Below, piece by piece: positions 21,741-33,250 of a stretch of 64,000 nt of DNA. Under the pieces are notes generated by a model. The model saw only the letters and a program-made list of their open reading frames with translations, was not told where the DNA came from and ran no database searches. Source of the stretch: Muscardinus avellanarius (taxonomy: Eukaryota > Chordata > Mammalia > Rodentia > Gliridae); the NCBI GenBank assembly GCA_963383645.1, contig OY726563.1, forward strand, positions 38,323,331-38,387,330, written 5' to 3'. The position numbers and the translations under genes were made by a program. How positions within the stretch are numbered: position 1 is the stretch's first letter; every line of letters starts with the position of its first letter.

Positions 21741-21756
21741 CAATGAAGAAAGTCCC

Positions 21757-21828
21757 CTTTATTTACTTATTTATTTTGGGTCTGTGGATGGAACCTAGGG
21801 GGATTTGACCTCTGAGCCACACCCCTTT
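21757..21828 (-). mobile_element. dID tail fragment, first of three in series
   Basis: (TTTA)n is followed by gggtctgtggatggaacc and tgagccacacccc. Only the right monomer is present. Confidence 0.8.
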
Positions 21829-21844
21829 TCTATTTTGTATTTAT

Positions 21845-21924
21845 TCATTCCTTTATTTTTTGTGGGTCAGGGATGGAACCTAGGGGCATTTGGCCTCCGA
21901 GCTATACCCTCTGCCCTATTTTGT
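21845..21924 (-). mobile_element. dID tail fragment, second in series
   Basis: gggtcagggatggaacctag to accctctgccctattttg. Again no left half follows before the next element starts. Confidence 0.82.
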
Positions 21925-21962
21925 TTGTATGTATGTATGCGTGTATGTATGTATGTATGGTA
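21925..21962. repeat. (TATG)n microsatellite
   Basis: TATG units with one GCG interruption, forming the tail of the next SINE. Confidence 0.93.
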
Positions 21963-22158
21963 GTGGGGGTGGAACCCAGGGGCTTTTCTACCTCCGAGCT
22001 CTACTCCCAGACCTATTTTATACTTTATTTGGAAATAGGGTCTCACTAAGTAGCTGAGAGCCTCACTAAGTAGCTTGAGGCTGGCTTCGAACCTGTGTGA
22101 TCCTCTTGTCTCAGCCTCTCAAGAACTGGGATTACAAGTGTGCCCCACCACACCCGAC
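21963..22158 (-). mobile_element. B1-dID SINE, third in series, complete
   Basis: A full antisense copy from tagtgggggtggaaccc to ccaccacacccgac. Confidence 0.9.
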
Positions 22159-22159
22159 A

Positions 22160-22290
22160 AATTCACACCTTTAAACTGTGCCACTCAGTGGGTTTTATTA
22201 TATTCACAAAGTTGTGCAAAGATCACCATTAAGTCCAGAATCCAGAATATTTTCATCATCCTAAAAAAGAAACCATACCTATTAGCAGTC
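22160..22290 (-). mobile_element. Old L1 (L1ME type) 3'-region fragment
   Basis: It shows the order ctttaaactgtgccactcagtgg, attcacaaagttgtgcaaag, atcaccattaag, aaaagaaaccatacc and tagcagtcattcac. This is the antisense form of an ancient L1 3' segment. Confidence 0.6.
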
Positions 22291-22294
22291 ATTC

Positions 22295-22411
22295 ACCTGG
22301 GGAGCTTTATAAAAGTATTAGTGCCTGGCTACCACCCCAAGATATTGATGTGTTTGGCCTGGGATGGAGCAAGAACATCATCAGTGTTGCTTGAAAACTC
22401 ACTGTTTGATT
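22295..22411. mobile_element. MER5-like MITE, first part
   Basis: cctggggagctttataaaag, then gcctggctaccaccccaag, resembles the first half of MER5-type hAT elements. The complementary end appears at 22758. Confidence 0.65.
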
Positions 22412-22757
22412 AACCAGTCACAGAAAAAGAAGGGTCATATATTTTCTCTCATATGTGGAAGCTAGGGAGAAATCGGGATAGTTGGACTCCAGCTAAAGGA
22501 GAAGAAAACTTAGTTGAGAAACGGAAGGGAGGGAGATGGAGGAGAGAGACTTGATGAAGGAAACACTAGGTACCTAACAGGATTATCAATGCCAATCTCA
22601 AAATGCTACAGCAGGACAGGGAGAGAGTGGAGTGGGAACTGGTGCAGGAGGAGCTCACCAAATGCTATGTGCATATGTGTGTCTATCCTTCTGAATTTCC
22701 TTATGATGTGAGATTACAATGCAACAACAAAATAGAGGGTTTTTTTTTTTTTTTAAA
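22412..22757 (+). mobile_element. L1 3' UTR, 5'-truncated, inserted in the MER5-like element
   Basis: It contains ctctcatatgtggaagctag and an A/G-rich stretch, and ends near gagattacaatgcaac, the reverse of the antisense L1 ends at 1975 and 54358. It separates the two parts of the MER5-like repeat. A T16 run closes the junction. Confidence 0.7.
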
Positions 22758-22808
22758 CCAAAGCTTCTTGGGTGATTCCAACATGTATTGAGGGTAGAGA
22801 AGTGTGGT
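22758..22808. mobile_element. MER5-like MITE, second part
   Basis: aagcttcttgggtgattcc, then acatgtattgagggtagag, corresponds to the end aagctccccaggtgattct of MER5-type elements. Confidence 0.6.
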
Positions 22809-22907
22809 GTCTAGTCCTTTCTATCAGAGGCCATCTTTGCCATGACTGCTGGTACAGCTTCTTGATGTGTTGCTTTTATCAAGTCAGTGGTTGTTAAGAA
22901 TAAATTT

Positions 22908-23047
22908 TTTCTTTTTAATTTTGAAACAGGGTTTCGCTAAGTTGTAGAGGGCCTCACCTAAGTAGCTGAGGCTGTCTGTGAACCTTGATACTCTGGTCTC
23001 AGCCTCCTGAATGCTGGGATTACAAGTGTGCGCCACCACACCCGGCT
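22908..23047 (-). mobile_element. SINE left half
   Basis: Antisense; it starts in the linker (ttttaattttgaaacagg) and lacks the dID half. Confidence 0.85.
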
Positions 23048-23317
23048 AAGTTCCCATTATTTTAAATCTTTTTTTTTTTAAAACTTAATTTGTCATCTAT
23101 CACCTTTAATTTCCCAAAGTCATGAATTTTTTTCTTGCAGGTTGTTCCCTCACCTATATGTAGCAGTAGTCCATGAGTCTAAGGCTGGTGTATATCTTTG
23201 GTTCCTGACTTATTGGCTCCACTCCTCCACACAATCGTTCATGTTCAGGTCCTATGATCAACACGAAAACACCCTCCTTCATGGGGTGGGGACGTTTGGA
23301 TTTTTTTTGTGTGTGTG

Positions 23318-23378
23318 AGGGCATTACTGGGGATGGAACCCAGGGGCATTCTACCTCTGAGCTACACCCCTAGCCCCC
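23318..23378 (-). mobile_element. Outer SINE, dID half, interrupted
   Basis: tactggggatggaacccag to cacccctagccc, after which another SINE is inserted. It resumes at 23567. Confidence 0.88.
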
Positions 23379-23387
23379 CCACCCCCC

Positions 23388-23566
23388 TTTTGGGTGGTAC
23401 TGGGGTTCCTGGAGGCCCTTCTACTTCCAGGCTACACTCCCAGACCTATTTTTTAAATTCGGAAACAGGGTCTCTTAAGCCAGCGCGGCTGACTTAGAAC
23501 CTGCGCGATCTTCCTGTCTCAGCCTCCCAAGCGCGGGGATTACAAGCGTGCGCCACCACGCCCAGC
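23388..23566 (-). mobile_element. Inner SINE, short-middle subtype, nested
   Basis: The short duplication CCTAGCCC is at 23369-23376 and 23566-23573. ggggttcctggaggccctt and cttaagccagcgcggctg mark the short-middle subtype. Confidence 0.9.
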
Positions 23567-23719
23567 CTAGCCCTATTTTTAATTCTTTATTTTGAAACAG
23601 GATCTCACTGAGTTGCAAGGGGCCTCACTTAGTATCTAAGGCTGGCTGCGAACCACGATCCTCCTGTCTCAGCCTCCCAAATGCTGGAATTACGAGTGTG
23701 TGCCACCACACCTGGCTGG
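23567..23719 (-). mobile_element. Outer SINE, left half
   Basis: It continues from the linker (ctatttttaattctttattt) to ccaccacacctggctgg, completing the element started at 23318. Confidence 0.88.
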
Positions 23720-23960
23720 ATTTTGTTTTTCTTAGCCCTTATCTTTGAGAGTCCCATTCCCTCACTGCCTACCCAATACCTAACTCTTCCTCATGACTGA
23801 TTATTTTTCTTAACTCATTGAGTGACAGCAGTTTAGGATAAGTGCCCTAGTTCCCTGCTAACCTAGGGCAAGATGATTCCAAGCAATGTTCCACACTGAC
23901 TGCCAGAACTCCTTAGCACTATTAAGTGCTACTTGTCCACAGCTCCATGATGCAGCCTGT

Positions 23961-24197
23961 TTTTTTTTTTTAATTTGTTTTTATTTTTTATTTTTTTGTG
24001 GGTCTGGGGATGGAACCAAGGGGCATTCAACCTCCGAGCTACATCCCCTGCCCTATTTTTATTCTTTATTTTGAATACCGGGTCTCACTGAGTTGCAGAG
24101 GGCCTCACTGAGTAGCTGAGGCTGTCCGCGAACCGTGATCCTCCAGTCTCAGCCTCCCGAATGCTGGGATTACAAGCGTGCGCCACCATGCCTGGCC
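23961..24197 (-). mobile_element. B1-dID SINE
   Basis: A full antisense copy with a T-rich tail at 23961-23996. Target-site duplications gatgcagcctgt (23949) and gatgcagcttgt (24200) differ at one base. Confidence 0.92.
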
Positions 24198-24211
24198 AAG
24201 ATGCAGCTTGT

Positions 24212-25158
24212 ATTGGCTTCCCTTCTTTCCTTACTTCTCCATTCCCTTCCTTACAGGTGTTTTCTATTTCTTCCCAAATCAACTGTTAGTACTAAAACCT
24301 TTTTCTCAGGGTCTACTTCTTGGGAAATACAACCTAAGACAGTATGGCAAGAAGCATTTTAATTCAATAATAGTTTAAAATTAGTAATGTTTTAGAAATC
24401 AGAAAAATTTGTAGTTTAAAATGTTAGTGTTTTAGAGACATTTGTTCATAAGGATCAGTATGAAAGTTTTACATTTAGAGAAGACTTAGTAAAACAGACT
24501 TGCTTGGTTATTGATACAATATATACTAGATACTTAAATTTTTGCCTTTCTGGAGGAGAAGGGAATGAATAGCTAGTTCCTGTTTGGAAGCAAGAGGTAA
24601 AACAAATTAGGATAGGTGTTGGCCTTCATATCATACTGCAAAAGGAAACAGAAATGATTAAAGCTCAAAATATAGCCTTCTTAGGTGTTTATTGGGCATA
24701 TGATTTCTTTTTACATGCTAAAATATTCTAGGTTTATATTTTATATTTCTTTTGAATTCTGACTTCCTGACAACATTGAACATAAAATTAAAAGCAGTAT
24801 AAGAAGCAGAAAGCACGTCAGAATGCAGAATCAAATCAAGACAGAATAGGATAGCAGTCAAATGCTTTCTTATTCCTAAAGATTTTTATTTTAAATTTAC
24901 TAGTAGAATTCTGCTAGTATTTTTTTAAATTTCAGAGCAAGTTTGATTAAACAGAAACCATAGTATCTCTCCAAGCTGATAGAATTCGGTGCCATATGCT
25001 ATCATCACTGTTACTTTGCTGTTTTAATAATAGTTTGTAAATATATTGTAATGCATGGTAGATTTTTAAGAACTTAAAAATATCTTTAATATATTATTAA
25101 TATCATTTGCATTTGATATAAGTGCTTTTTCTAAATATTTTCCCCCCTTCCTTTGTAG
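24212..25158. other. SINE-free intron upstream of the first exon
   Basis: AT-rich unique-looking intron. The last 20 bases form the pyrimidine tract and AG of the exon acceptor. No other feature is seen. Confidence 0.6.
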
Positions 25159-25217
25159 AATGCTGCCTTTTTATATGGTCTTGGTTTGGTCTACTTCCAT
25201 TACAATGCATTTCAGTG
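25159..25217 (+). CDS. KDM6A: KDM6A (UTX) internal coding exon, start of TPR segment
   Basis: This 59-nt exon encodes 19 complete codons plus the first two bases of a Trp codon (peptide begins NAAFLYGLGL, ends YNAFQ-W). KDM6A is the X-linked JmjC demethylase of H3K27me2/3 in nuclear COMPASS-like MLL3/MLL4 complexes; its N-terminal TPR repeats are protein-interaction modules. The peptide is the first helix of a TPR unit, with Gly and Tyr at consensus positions 8 and 11. It starts in phase 0 after a pyrimidine tract ending tttgtag and ends in phase 2 at a gtaagt donor. By my recollection of the human numbering it is codons 129-148 (exon 5). FHYNAFQ matches KDM6A rather than UTY, which I recall as FYYNAFH. 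The exon sits in a 3.6-kb stretch without SINEs. Confidence 0.95.
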
Positions 25218-27788
25218 GTAAGTTGACATAAAACTAATAACTCCGGTTGTTTCTAGTAAATAGCTTGTTTTAGCTTTGGTTTATTTCTGTGTGACTGTGT
25301 GTACATGAATTGCTTTCCAATTTCTAGTAACAAGGTATCAGATTATAAACTATCACTTTTCTTTTATAAGAAAAATGGGACTACTTCAGAGTTGGAGAGT
25401 AAGTATAATAGCAGTGTATAAGATTTTATAAAGTATCATCTTTGTCCCAGTATTGTTTTTCTGTTTACCAGATAAGACAACAATGTGCTGTAGTGGGAAG
25501 AATCTAGAATTTTAGTCAGAAAACAGCCAATTAGTTTGATCTTGAGTCAAATAGCTTCCCTAGGTCTGTTTCCTAATTTGTTTATTAAAAAAACAACAAC
25601 AAAGAGCTAACTTGCAATCACTGCCTGATCATCAAATGTGGTAATGTATGTTCGTAAACTGTAAAGCCTTGTGTAGACTTTTTTTTTTTTTATTTGAAGT
25701 ATATGTAACTACCAGAGTCCTACCCATGCTCAGAATTTTAAGATGAGTGGGTACTGTGAGAATCCAGAAGATGAATGTGTATTTGGCCCAAGTTTACTAT
25801 TAAGTGCCTATTGTGTAGTCTTAATATTTATTCCAGGAGATTTTACGTATGCATTGGCAGTGATTTGATATGGCTTCCCTAAAAATGAAACTTTAGGCAA
25901 GGATGGCTATTCCTAGTATGTTTTTTCTTCCCTTTTAGCTTTTTGTTCTGTCAGCTTTTGATCATGCATAGAAAGCACTGCATTGTTAGAGTATATTTGC
26001 GTGTACATAGAGAAATATGATTCAGAACCCTTTTTCAAAAAGCAGTAATTCATCTTCATAAAGAGGCTTTGTGTGTTTTTCTTTTAAATTATTGCTTTCC
26101 AAGATCTTAATCTAGTACGTCATATTTAAAGCCAAGGATAAATTATGACCTGTTAGTTTCTTGAAGACCCTATTTATAGAACTCAATTCTAAACTTAAGA
26201 AATGATATTAGAGATAAATTAGTTGTTTCCTCTTAATTTACCCCCCTTAATTTTGTAGGGGGCAAAGCAAAATATGTGTATTTAACTTGTTTTTTTCACA
26301 TAACCGTTTCGTGACAAAAGCAAGCACAAGCTCAGATTTCTGAAGCAAGTGTATGGATGTGTATATATGTGTTTGAATGCACATACGTATGCATATTCAT
26401 GCACACATACATATATTTTTACTATTGTAATCAGTTTCAAAGTTTTGAGATTGATAAGTGATTACTTTTAATCGATATTTCTAGTTGTTTTCCTGGGCTC
26501 ATTGATACAGTCTTTTTGATATGTCAGAAATAAGTTAGGTGAAAACCAGGACAAGAAACATTAAAGTTTAGATATAGTTTTCATATACCTATGTAACTTG
26601 TGAGCTGCCCTCTAGACTGAAGATAGGAACATAAAATTAGTAGTGAGGTGAAGCTATCATCAGTTTGAAATATGAGTACTTCAGTAAGTTTGTTGCCATG
26701 TTAAATAGGAATCTTTTAGTAGAAAATTATATCTATTGATCACTTGTCTACATCTGATTTAATAAAAGGACAATGCAATGTCTCATAAGTGCCCTCTCTT
26801 CTATGGATCTTGTCTTGGTCACCACCATTTTTTCATGTCTTGAGTTTCGATGCTATAGCTGCTTCCTAAAATAATGTACCTCATACCTTTCTATGAGTTT
26901 CCCCCGGCTTTCTGTTTTCTCTCTTGCTGATTAAATGTTCTTTCACAAACTGTACCTCGTGTTTCTCCTTTCACTTTTCTTGCTATTTCTTGAATAGCCA
27001 CAACATTAGAAAGCGGGGGGAGGGGGGTAGTGCTTGGTGAGAGTTTTAAAGAACAGCTTTAAGTGAAAGGACCTTTACTAGGCTAAAGCTAGTGTTGTGT
27101 TTTATTTATTTATTTATTTTTGTAGATACCTATTGATTGCTGGAATTTGAAAGTTTTGTTATACATCAAATTCTTTGGGGTTTGTAGAGAAATTTTGCTA
27201 GAAAAGAGAATGGTATCTTTTTCTTGTTAATGCAAAGAATCTGCCTAGGATGTCTCAGAGTGTTGTATCTCTGATGCATGTATTATTAAAGTAAATTTGA
27301 TGTTTGGTTATGGTGTTCGTTGACATTTGGTGAAACCAAGTATTTTATAATAATCTGTGTAACCAATGAGTATTTGAGTTGGTGATAGTATATTACTAAG
27401 ATCAATTTTATTACCTGTGGTATTACTGTTAACCTATTTGTTTCTGGTCAGATTATTCTAATCTTTTTTTTTTTTCCCCTTTGGGAGTTATTGTTTCTTT
27501 CCTCTTTTTTTCTTTCTTTTTTTTTTGTCAACTAGATTAGTTCAGATTTTTGGTCAGTTTTTCCAGTTTCCGTTATAGCCTCTTAGGTAGAGGAGCCTAT
27601 GTCAGAAAGTAGTACACTAGAGCATCCTTTGCATCCTCATTGGATTTTTCCTGATTATTCAAGTGTAGTATTGTCTTACTCAGTTATCTAGGACCAAACA
27701 AAGAAAAGATGCCCAGAAGAAGAAATAAAGTCATAAAAGCACATGATAAAATTTATTCATAAGAGCACATCATAAAATATATATAGCA
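25218..27788. other. SINE-free intron downstream of the first exon
   Basis: No interspersed repeat that I recognise. Minor features are a T12 run (about 25680), alternating purine-pyrimidine ACATACGTATGCAT-type sequence (26340-26420), G runs near 27015 and T/C-rich runs at 27460-27530. Confidence 0.55.
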
Positions 27789-27966
27789 AGCTAGGTATGG
27801 TGGCACACTCATGTAATCCCAGTAATTTGGAGGCTAAAACAGAAAGATCATAGGATTTAAAGCCAGCATGCAGTAACTTTAGCAAGACCTTGTTTAAAAT
27901 AAAATATAAAATAGGGCTGGGGTATAGCCTAGAGGTATAGTACCATTGGATTCAGTATCCAGTTAC
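27789..27966 (+). mobile_element. B1-dID SINE, old
   Basis: A sense copy (agctaggtatggtggcac to attcagtatccagtta). It is clearly more diverged than its neighbours. Confidence 0.82.
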
Positions 27967-29012
27967 ATAAATACACATACACAAGCATGTGCACACACAC
28001 ATGTCGAAGAGTCTTTATACACAACAACGGTCTCTATATGTTGTCATTCCTTTATATATGCATGCATACAAACCAGCAAGGCCCATACTCTCACTAGTTT
28101 ATGAAGGTCGCAAATTCCCACCTGATGGGATTCCTTGAACTCAACTTATCCTAGAGGGGAGAGGTGAATAAAATACAAAGAAAGGAAAGTTAGACGATAG
28201 AAATAAATTTTGGGGTAAGGCAAATCAAGTTTGATAAAATAAGGAAACAGAAACTCTTCTTTACAGTATAGTTTATAGCCATATTTCTAAATATATCTCC
28301 CTAAAATCCTTAACAAGCTATCTCTGGGTATTCTTTTGAATATTAGATTTATGTTATGGTGGCAAGTAATACAAGATACATAATTCTGTGCCACAAGCAT
28401 GGGGGGGTGGAGATGAGTTAAGAGACATAAATCTTAACATATTACTAGTAAAATTTCTTTCATATTCATTTCCTTGTAGTACTGTACCGATCACAAGTGT
28501 TCTTAAAGGTATAGGATTTTCCATTTTTTCTGTATCATCATTGCTTTGGGTATAGTAAGGAAAAAAATAGTATAAAGATAAACCTAATGTAACTGTGATA
28601 GCTTTGATCCTGAGGCTTGTCCAGCAAGGGATCTTGAGAAAAGCCTAATATTTAGTGTATATTTTTGAGCTATCATAATATGAACACGCTCTAGGATTGA
28701 AAGTTTAATTTTATTTTTGTTAAAGTAAGATAGTTATGATAACACGTGTTGAGTTTATCATGTATACTTTTGTTTTGAAAAAAAAAAAACCCAGCAAATT
28801 TAAGGGGGTTAGAATCACACAAAGATTGGCAGAATTTTGAAGGGCTTTGAATAATTAAACTTCAGGAAAATTATGGCTAAAACCATAAATATTACAGTAA
28901 GGGAGGGAAAAATATCCCACTGTTTGAAGTAAGAAAATAAAGTCTGTCTAGAGAGGGCAAAAGAGGTAGCAGAGGTGATATATTAGTCAATGTCACTGTG
29001 ATTAACCTAGTA
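27967..29012. other. Unremarkable intron
   Basis: No gene, RNA or named repeat is seen. An A12 run is near 28777. Confidence 0.5.
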
Positions 29013-29022
29013 TATGTATGAT

Positions 29023-29263
29023 TTTTCTTTTCTTTTCTCTTTTCTTTTCTTTTTTTTTTTAACGGGTCTGGGGATGGAACCCAGGAACATTCGATCTCCG
29101 AGCTATAGCGCCTGCACTATTTTTTAATTCTTTATTTTGAAACCAGGTCTCACTGAGTTGCAGAGGGCCTCACTAAGTAGGTGAGGCTGTCCACGAACCG
29201 CGATCCTCCTGTCTCAACCTCCAGAATGCTGGGATTACAAGCGTGCGCCACCACGCCTGGCTA
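29023..29263 (-). mobile_element. B1-dID SINE with TTTTC-rich tail
   Basis: A full antisense copy with a pyrimidine tail (tttcttttcttttctctttt). Duplication TATGTATGAT is at about 29013-29022 and 29263-29272. Confidence 0.92.
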
Positions 29264-29272
29264 TGTATGATC

Positions 29273-29874
29273 TTTTCTAACTTAGCCATACATTTAAGGT
29301 CCTTTTTGCTTCAACCTCAAATGATCATTCTAGCATACTACTCCCTTAAATATATTCTTTGTGCTAATCACACTGGATCAACATTTCCCTAAATACATTT
29401 TAAGCAGTTTTTACGTAAACTCTGTGACTTCTGTTGTTGATACTCTTTACTGTTTGATCTGCCTTCTTGTTGCATTTCCACCTTTTAAAATCTTAACTAC
29501 CTGTCTTTGATTATTTAATTAAATCCTTCTGATTGTGTCATTTAAAAAGAACCTCTAAGTTTCTGAATATATATGTGTGGAAGTATATATGTGTTTGTGT
29601 GTGTATGTGTGTGTTTACATATAAAATTACTCCAAACTAGAATATTCTCCTTTTACTTAGTATGAAATTTTGTGGAATTAGTTCATTTACTCCTATATGT
29701 ATCCTTGAGGAAAATCTCTAGACTCAGTCTTACTAGCTCCAGAGAACTTAAAAGTTTTATTATGCCTATTTCCCAAAGTATTAGAAGTTTGCTAGGAAAG
29801 TTTAGTTAGTGTTGTTATTTTTACTGTAGTTCTAAAGGAGGGTTTTTATGACTATCTAGAAATTTTTATTAAAA
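29273..29874. other. Unremarkable intron with a TG/TA-rich stretch
   Basis: Alternating TATATGTGTG sequence at 29565-29625. Nothing else is recognised. Confidence 0.5.
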
Positions 29875-29891
29875 ATTACTATGGTTTTTGG

Positions 29892-30121
29892 AGCCGGGTG
29901 CGGTGGCACACGCTTGTAATCCCAGCATTCGGGAGGCTGAGACCAGAGGATCGCTGTTTGTGGACAGCTTCAGCTACTTAGTGAGGACCTTTGCAACTCA
30001 ATGAAACCCAGTTTCAAAATAAAGAATAAAAATAGGGCTGAGGGTGCAGCTGGAAAGTAGAATGCCCCTGGGTTCCATTCCCGGTACCACAAAATAATCA
30101 ATTAATTAATTAATTAATTAA
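29892..30121 (+). mobile_element. B1-dID SINE with (ATTA)n tail
   Basis: A full sense copy. Target-site duplications attactatggttttt (29875) and attaccatggtttta (30125) are similar, and the tail became (ATTA)n at 30096-30121. Confidence 0.92.
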
Positions 30122-30139
30122 AAAATTACCATGGTTTTA

Positions 30140-31303
30140 ATCCAGCACATGTATATGTTCTTTGGAAGTAATGCTATGGAGGTTGTACTATCATTTTCTT
30201 TTTTAAATTGGTAATAATGGTAAGCATTAAATGAAAAAAACTAGACTGAAGGTTCTATAGAAATAATTTTAGTGATATAAAATGATTTTTCAATTTATAA
30301 TTTAAAATACCAGTGATATTGTGCATAGCCATATGCACTTTTATTCAGTAGAAAATTCGGTTTAAGTATTTAAAAGTATGAATTTTTTCAAGCATATAAA
30401 AGTATTTTATACTACTTGGTAGCCCTTATGTTCTAAAATTCTTTCTCAGTCAGAATTCTGAAATTGGCAGAAATTATATGTTTTGATGATTTAGTTTGTG
30501 CTACAGAGACCATATTCCAGCGACACATATTAAGTGAGATACAAATGCAGTTAAAATGACAATCAAAATTGGAAGGTAGTCTTGAATGTTAGCTGTTTTT
30601 TCTACCTTTCTCTCCGACTTTCTTTCTTACAACCTTCCTCTCCCATTTTCTGGTTGTTTTGTTTTGTTTTTCTGGGATGGGAAAAACTGCAGAAACATAC
30701 AGGAGAGAAAAGTGGGTAAAGGTTTAGACAGAAAGTGAATATAGATATTTAAATAATGTAGTTTTTGTTAGATGAGGGAAACTAATCAGTAAACAGACTG
30801 TACAGTGTCTCCTCCCCAATAGAAGTCCTTAACTGTAAACGTTAATGGAATCAGTTAACATCTGTTAAAACTTTTGTGGTATTATTTAGAATATTAAAAG
30901 AAAAAAGCAATGTAGACTTTAAGGAATAGTCTTAGGAAAACTGGAAACAGTAAAATAAAAGGTAGAAAATAAAATGATTTTTATTATAGAATGGACCTAA
31001 TTGCTGGTCTAATTACAAAGCAGAAAAACATAACAGTTGATACTGAGTTTGAATGGTGAGTCTTGAAGAATAGTAGTTAATTTACACAGACATTGAAGAA
31101 TGAAAATATTTTAGATCTGGAGAACATAGTGAGCCAAGAGTTTGCCAAAGGGCTAGTATTTGCACTTAAAAATTATTGAAATAAGCCAGTTCACAGCTAA
31201 GGAGGAGCAGCATTAGGGCATAACTGGGAATGGAATTAAATACGTACTGTGCATAGATCTTAAATGCAATATAGAGACAGGAGTATTACTTTCTCTCTTG
31301 TTT
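30140..31303. other. Unremarkable intron
   Basis: AT-rich sequence without recognised repeats, exons or RNA genes. Confidence 0.5.
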
Positions 31304-31430
31304 TTGGTACTGGGGATACTAGCGCTTCTTGTTTTAAAACAGAGTCCTTGCCAAGTTGTTAAGGTTGGCCTCAAACCTGTGATACTCCTTTCTCAGTTTC
31401 CCAAGTAGTGGGATTACAAGCATGTGCAAG
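31304..31430 (-). mobile_element. SINE, old and deleted
   Basis: ggtactggggatactagcgc (dID end) is joined to a shortened left half ending attacaagcatgtgc. Confidence 0.75.
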
Positions 31431-32294
31431 ATAAGATTAAGTTGTTAGTATTGTGCTTATTAGGCAATCACAGGAGCCAAATGTTGAAAAATTAAATAAA
31501 AGTCAAAGCAGAGCAAGTAAAGTCCTTACAAAATTTATTTCAGTAATCTAGTAATAGAGATTGGGCCTGCAAGATATTGAATTGGAAGTAAAATTGACAT
31601 ACCAAAAAGACATTGGTGTTTGGGGTATATATAGTCTACACGTTGTCCTAGGCACTTTTAATAGACCTTAAAGAATAAACATAGAGCCAGCCTAGTGTAT
31701 TTGGAGTATGTGTTTTTGCTTTATATGATCACGGTCCTGTGCACCTCCTCCTACCCCCTGTGTGTTAACAAGCATAGAGAATATGTTAAAAGGAACCCAC
31801 ATTCTTTGCACCTATATGACACCGTGAACCAAACGGAAGAGATGTTTTTAGTAAGGGTATACTATGGTTAGGGGAAAGGCTGGAATAGAATCTGAGCCAG
31901 AGTAAGGAATACTTCTCCTGAGGGGTCGTTGTTACTAGTTGTTACGCTTGTTCTGTGCTCCTTGCCCTTCCTTTCTTCATGCACTCTCTGTTAGACCTTT
32001 TTTCCTTTACTATTTTTTGTGTCTGTATTCTTTCATTCTTTTGCTGTCTTCCACTTTCATTCTATTTCTCTCATGTCTGTGACTCAGGCCTGCCTGTCAT
32101 TTTTATTGGCACATGTGGACATTGCCCTGTTCTAACCCATTCATTTCATTAGATAATTTTCTGACCCATACCATAAGGTAAGGTTAATTGGGACATTATG
32201 AAGCATTTTCCACAAATTTTTAGTACTACAAAATATACCTAAAGAAAAGCACATCAGTCATAAGTGTACATCTTGTGTTAAGATAACCTAGATC
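31431..32294. other. Intron, no feature recognised
   Basis: A 65-codon ORF at 31955-32152 is hydrophobic because the DNA is T/C-rich. No other support exists. Confidence 0.45.
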
Positions 32295-32311
32295 AAGAAA
32301 TCAAACATTGT

Positions 32312-32520
32312 GTCGGGTGTGGTGGCGTACCCTTGTAATTCCCGCACTTGGGAGGCTGAGACAGGAGGATCGCACAGGTTCGAAATCAGCTTTCGCTGGC
32401 TTAAGAGACCCTGTTTCCAAATATAAAAATATAAAATAGGTCTGGGAGTGTAGCCCAGTGGTAGAAGGCCCCTGGGTTCCATCCCCAATACCATCAAAAA
32501 ACAAAACAAAACAAAAAACG
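32312..32520 (+). mobile_element. B1-dID SINE, short-middle subtype
   Basis: A sense copy with tttcgctggcttaagagacc in the middle and an (AAAAC)n tail. Imperfect duplications agaaatcaaacattgt (32296) and agaaataaagcattgt (32523) flank it. Confidence 0.92.
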
Positions 32521-32605
32521 AAAGAAATAAAGCATTGTCACCACCCCAGAAGCTTCTAAAAGCTCATTTATTAATTCAGTTCTTTTCCTAACTTTTTTTT
32601 AAAAT

Positions 32606-32687
32606 AAATGGTGGTGCTTAGAATAGAAAACAGGGCTTTGTGTATGCTAAACAGGTGCTATGTCACTGAACTATATCTCCAGCCCTT
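32606..32687 (-). mobile_element. ID-type SINE retaining the tRNA middle
   Basis: Antisense: ggtggtgcttagaatag, gctttgtgtatgctaaac, aggtgctatgtcactgaac, tatatctccagccctt. The central segment that the dID halves lack is present, so this is a full ID-like tRNA-derived element. Confidence 0.72.
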
Positions 32688-32689
32688 CT

Positions 32690-32800
32690 TCCTAATATAT
32701 TAATGGAGTACAAGATGGTAAAGTCATATATGCTTACATCACTCATTTAGCCCTTTCCCAATTCCCACTTTGATGCCTCCCCTAATAAACACAAACCCCC
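32690..32800 (-). mobile_element. Probable L1 3'-end fragment, antisense
   Basis: attaatggagtacaagatgg and catcactcatttagcccttt, followed by cccaattcccac, resemble the L1 3' end at 54430-54490. Confidence 0.5.
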
Positions 32801-33055
32801 TACCATATTTGCATTGATTGAGAAGAATAGTAAGCCACCTCTGAATCAGAATAATTGTTCCATTTTTCTCCTCTCAATCCTTTGATCCCCTTATCCTACC
32901 TTAAAGCCTATATACATCAGATAATGAAACATACTCCACCCACTTTAAAACCATCTAACAAATGGATGTTGAGTTCTTTTTCAAGAAGAACATTAAGTAC
33001 TTCGAGTACTGATGCCAGCCCCCATTCCCTGTAAACACTACCGTTATGATTACTT

Positions 33056-33250
33056 ACTTACTGCTACTAAGGATTGAACCCAGGGGTGTTCCACCTCTAA
33101 CCTACACTCCCAGTCCTATTTTATTTTCAAGCAAGGTCTCTCTAGGTTGCCAAGAATCTCAATACTTGCTGAGGCTGTCCTCCAACCTGAGATCCTCCTG
33201 TCAGTCTCCCAAGTACCGGGATTGTAAGTGTGCACCACCATGCCTGGATG
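33056..33250 (-). mobile_element. B1-dID SINE, old
   Basis: An antisense copy from actaaggattgaacccag to accaccatgcctgga. Confidence 0.83.

Noticed and set aside
21757..22158. CRISPR-like array of spaced repeats
   Set aside because: The repeats are SINE tails of differing length in mammalian DNA with no regular spacer structure.
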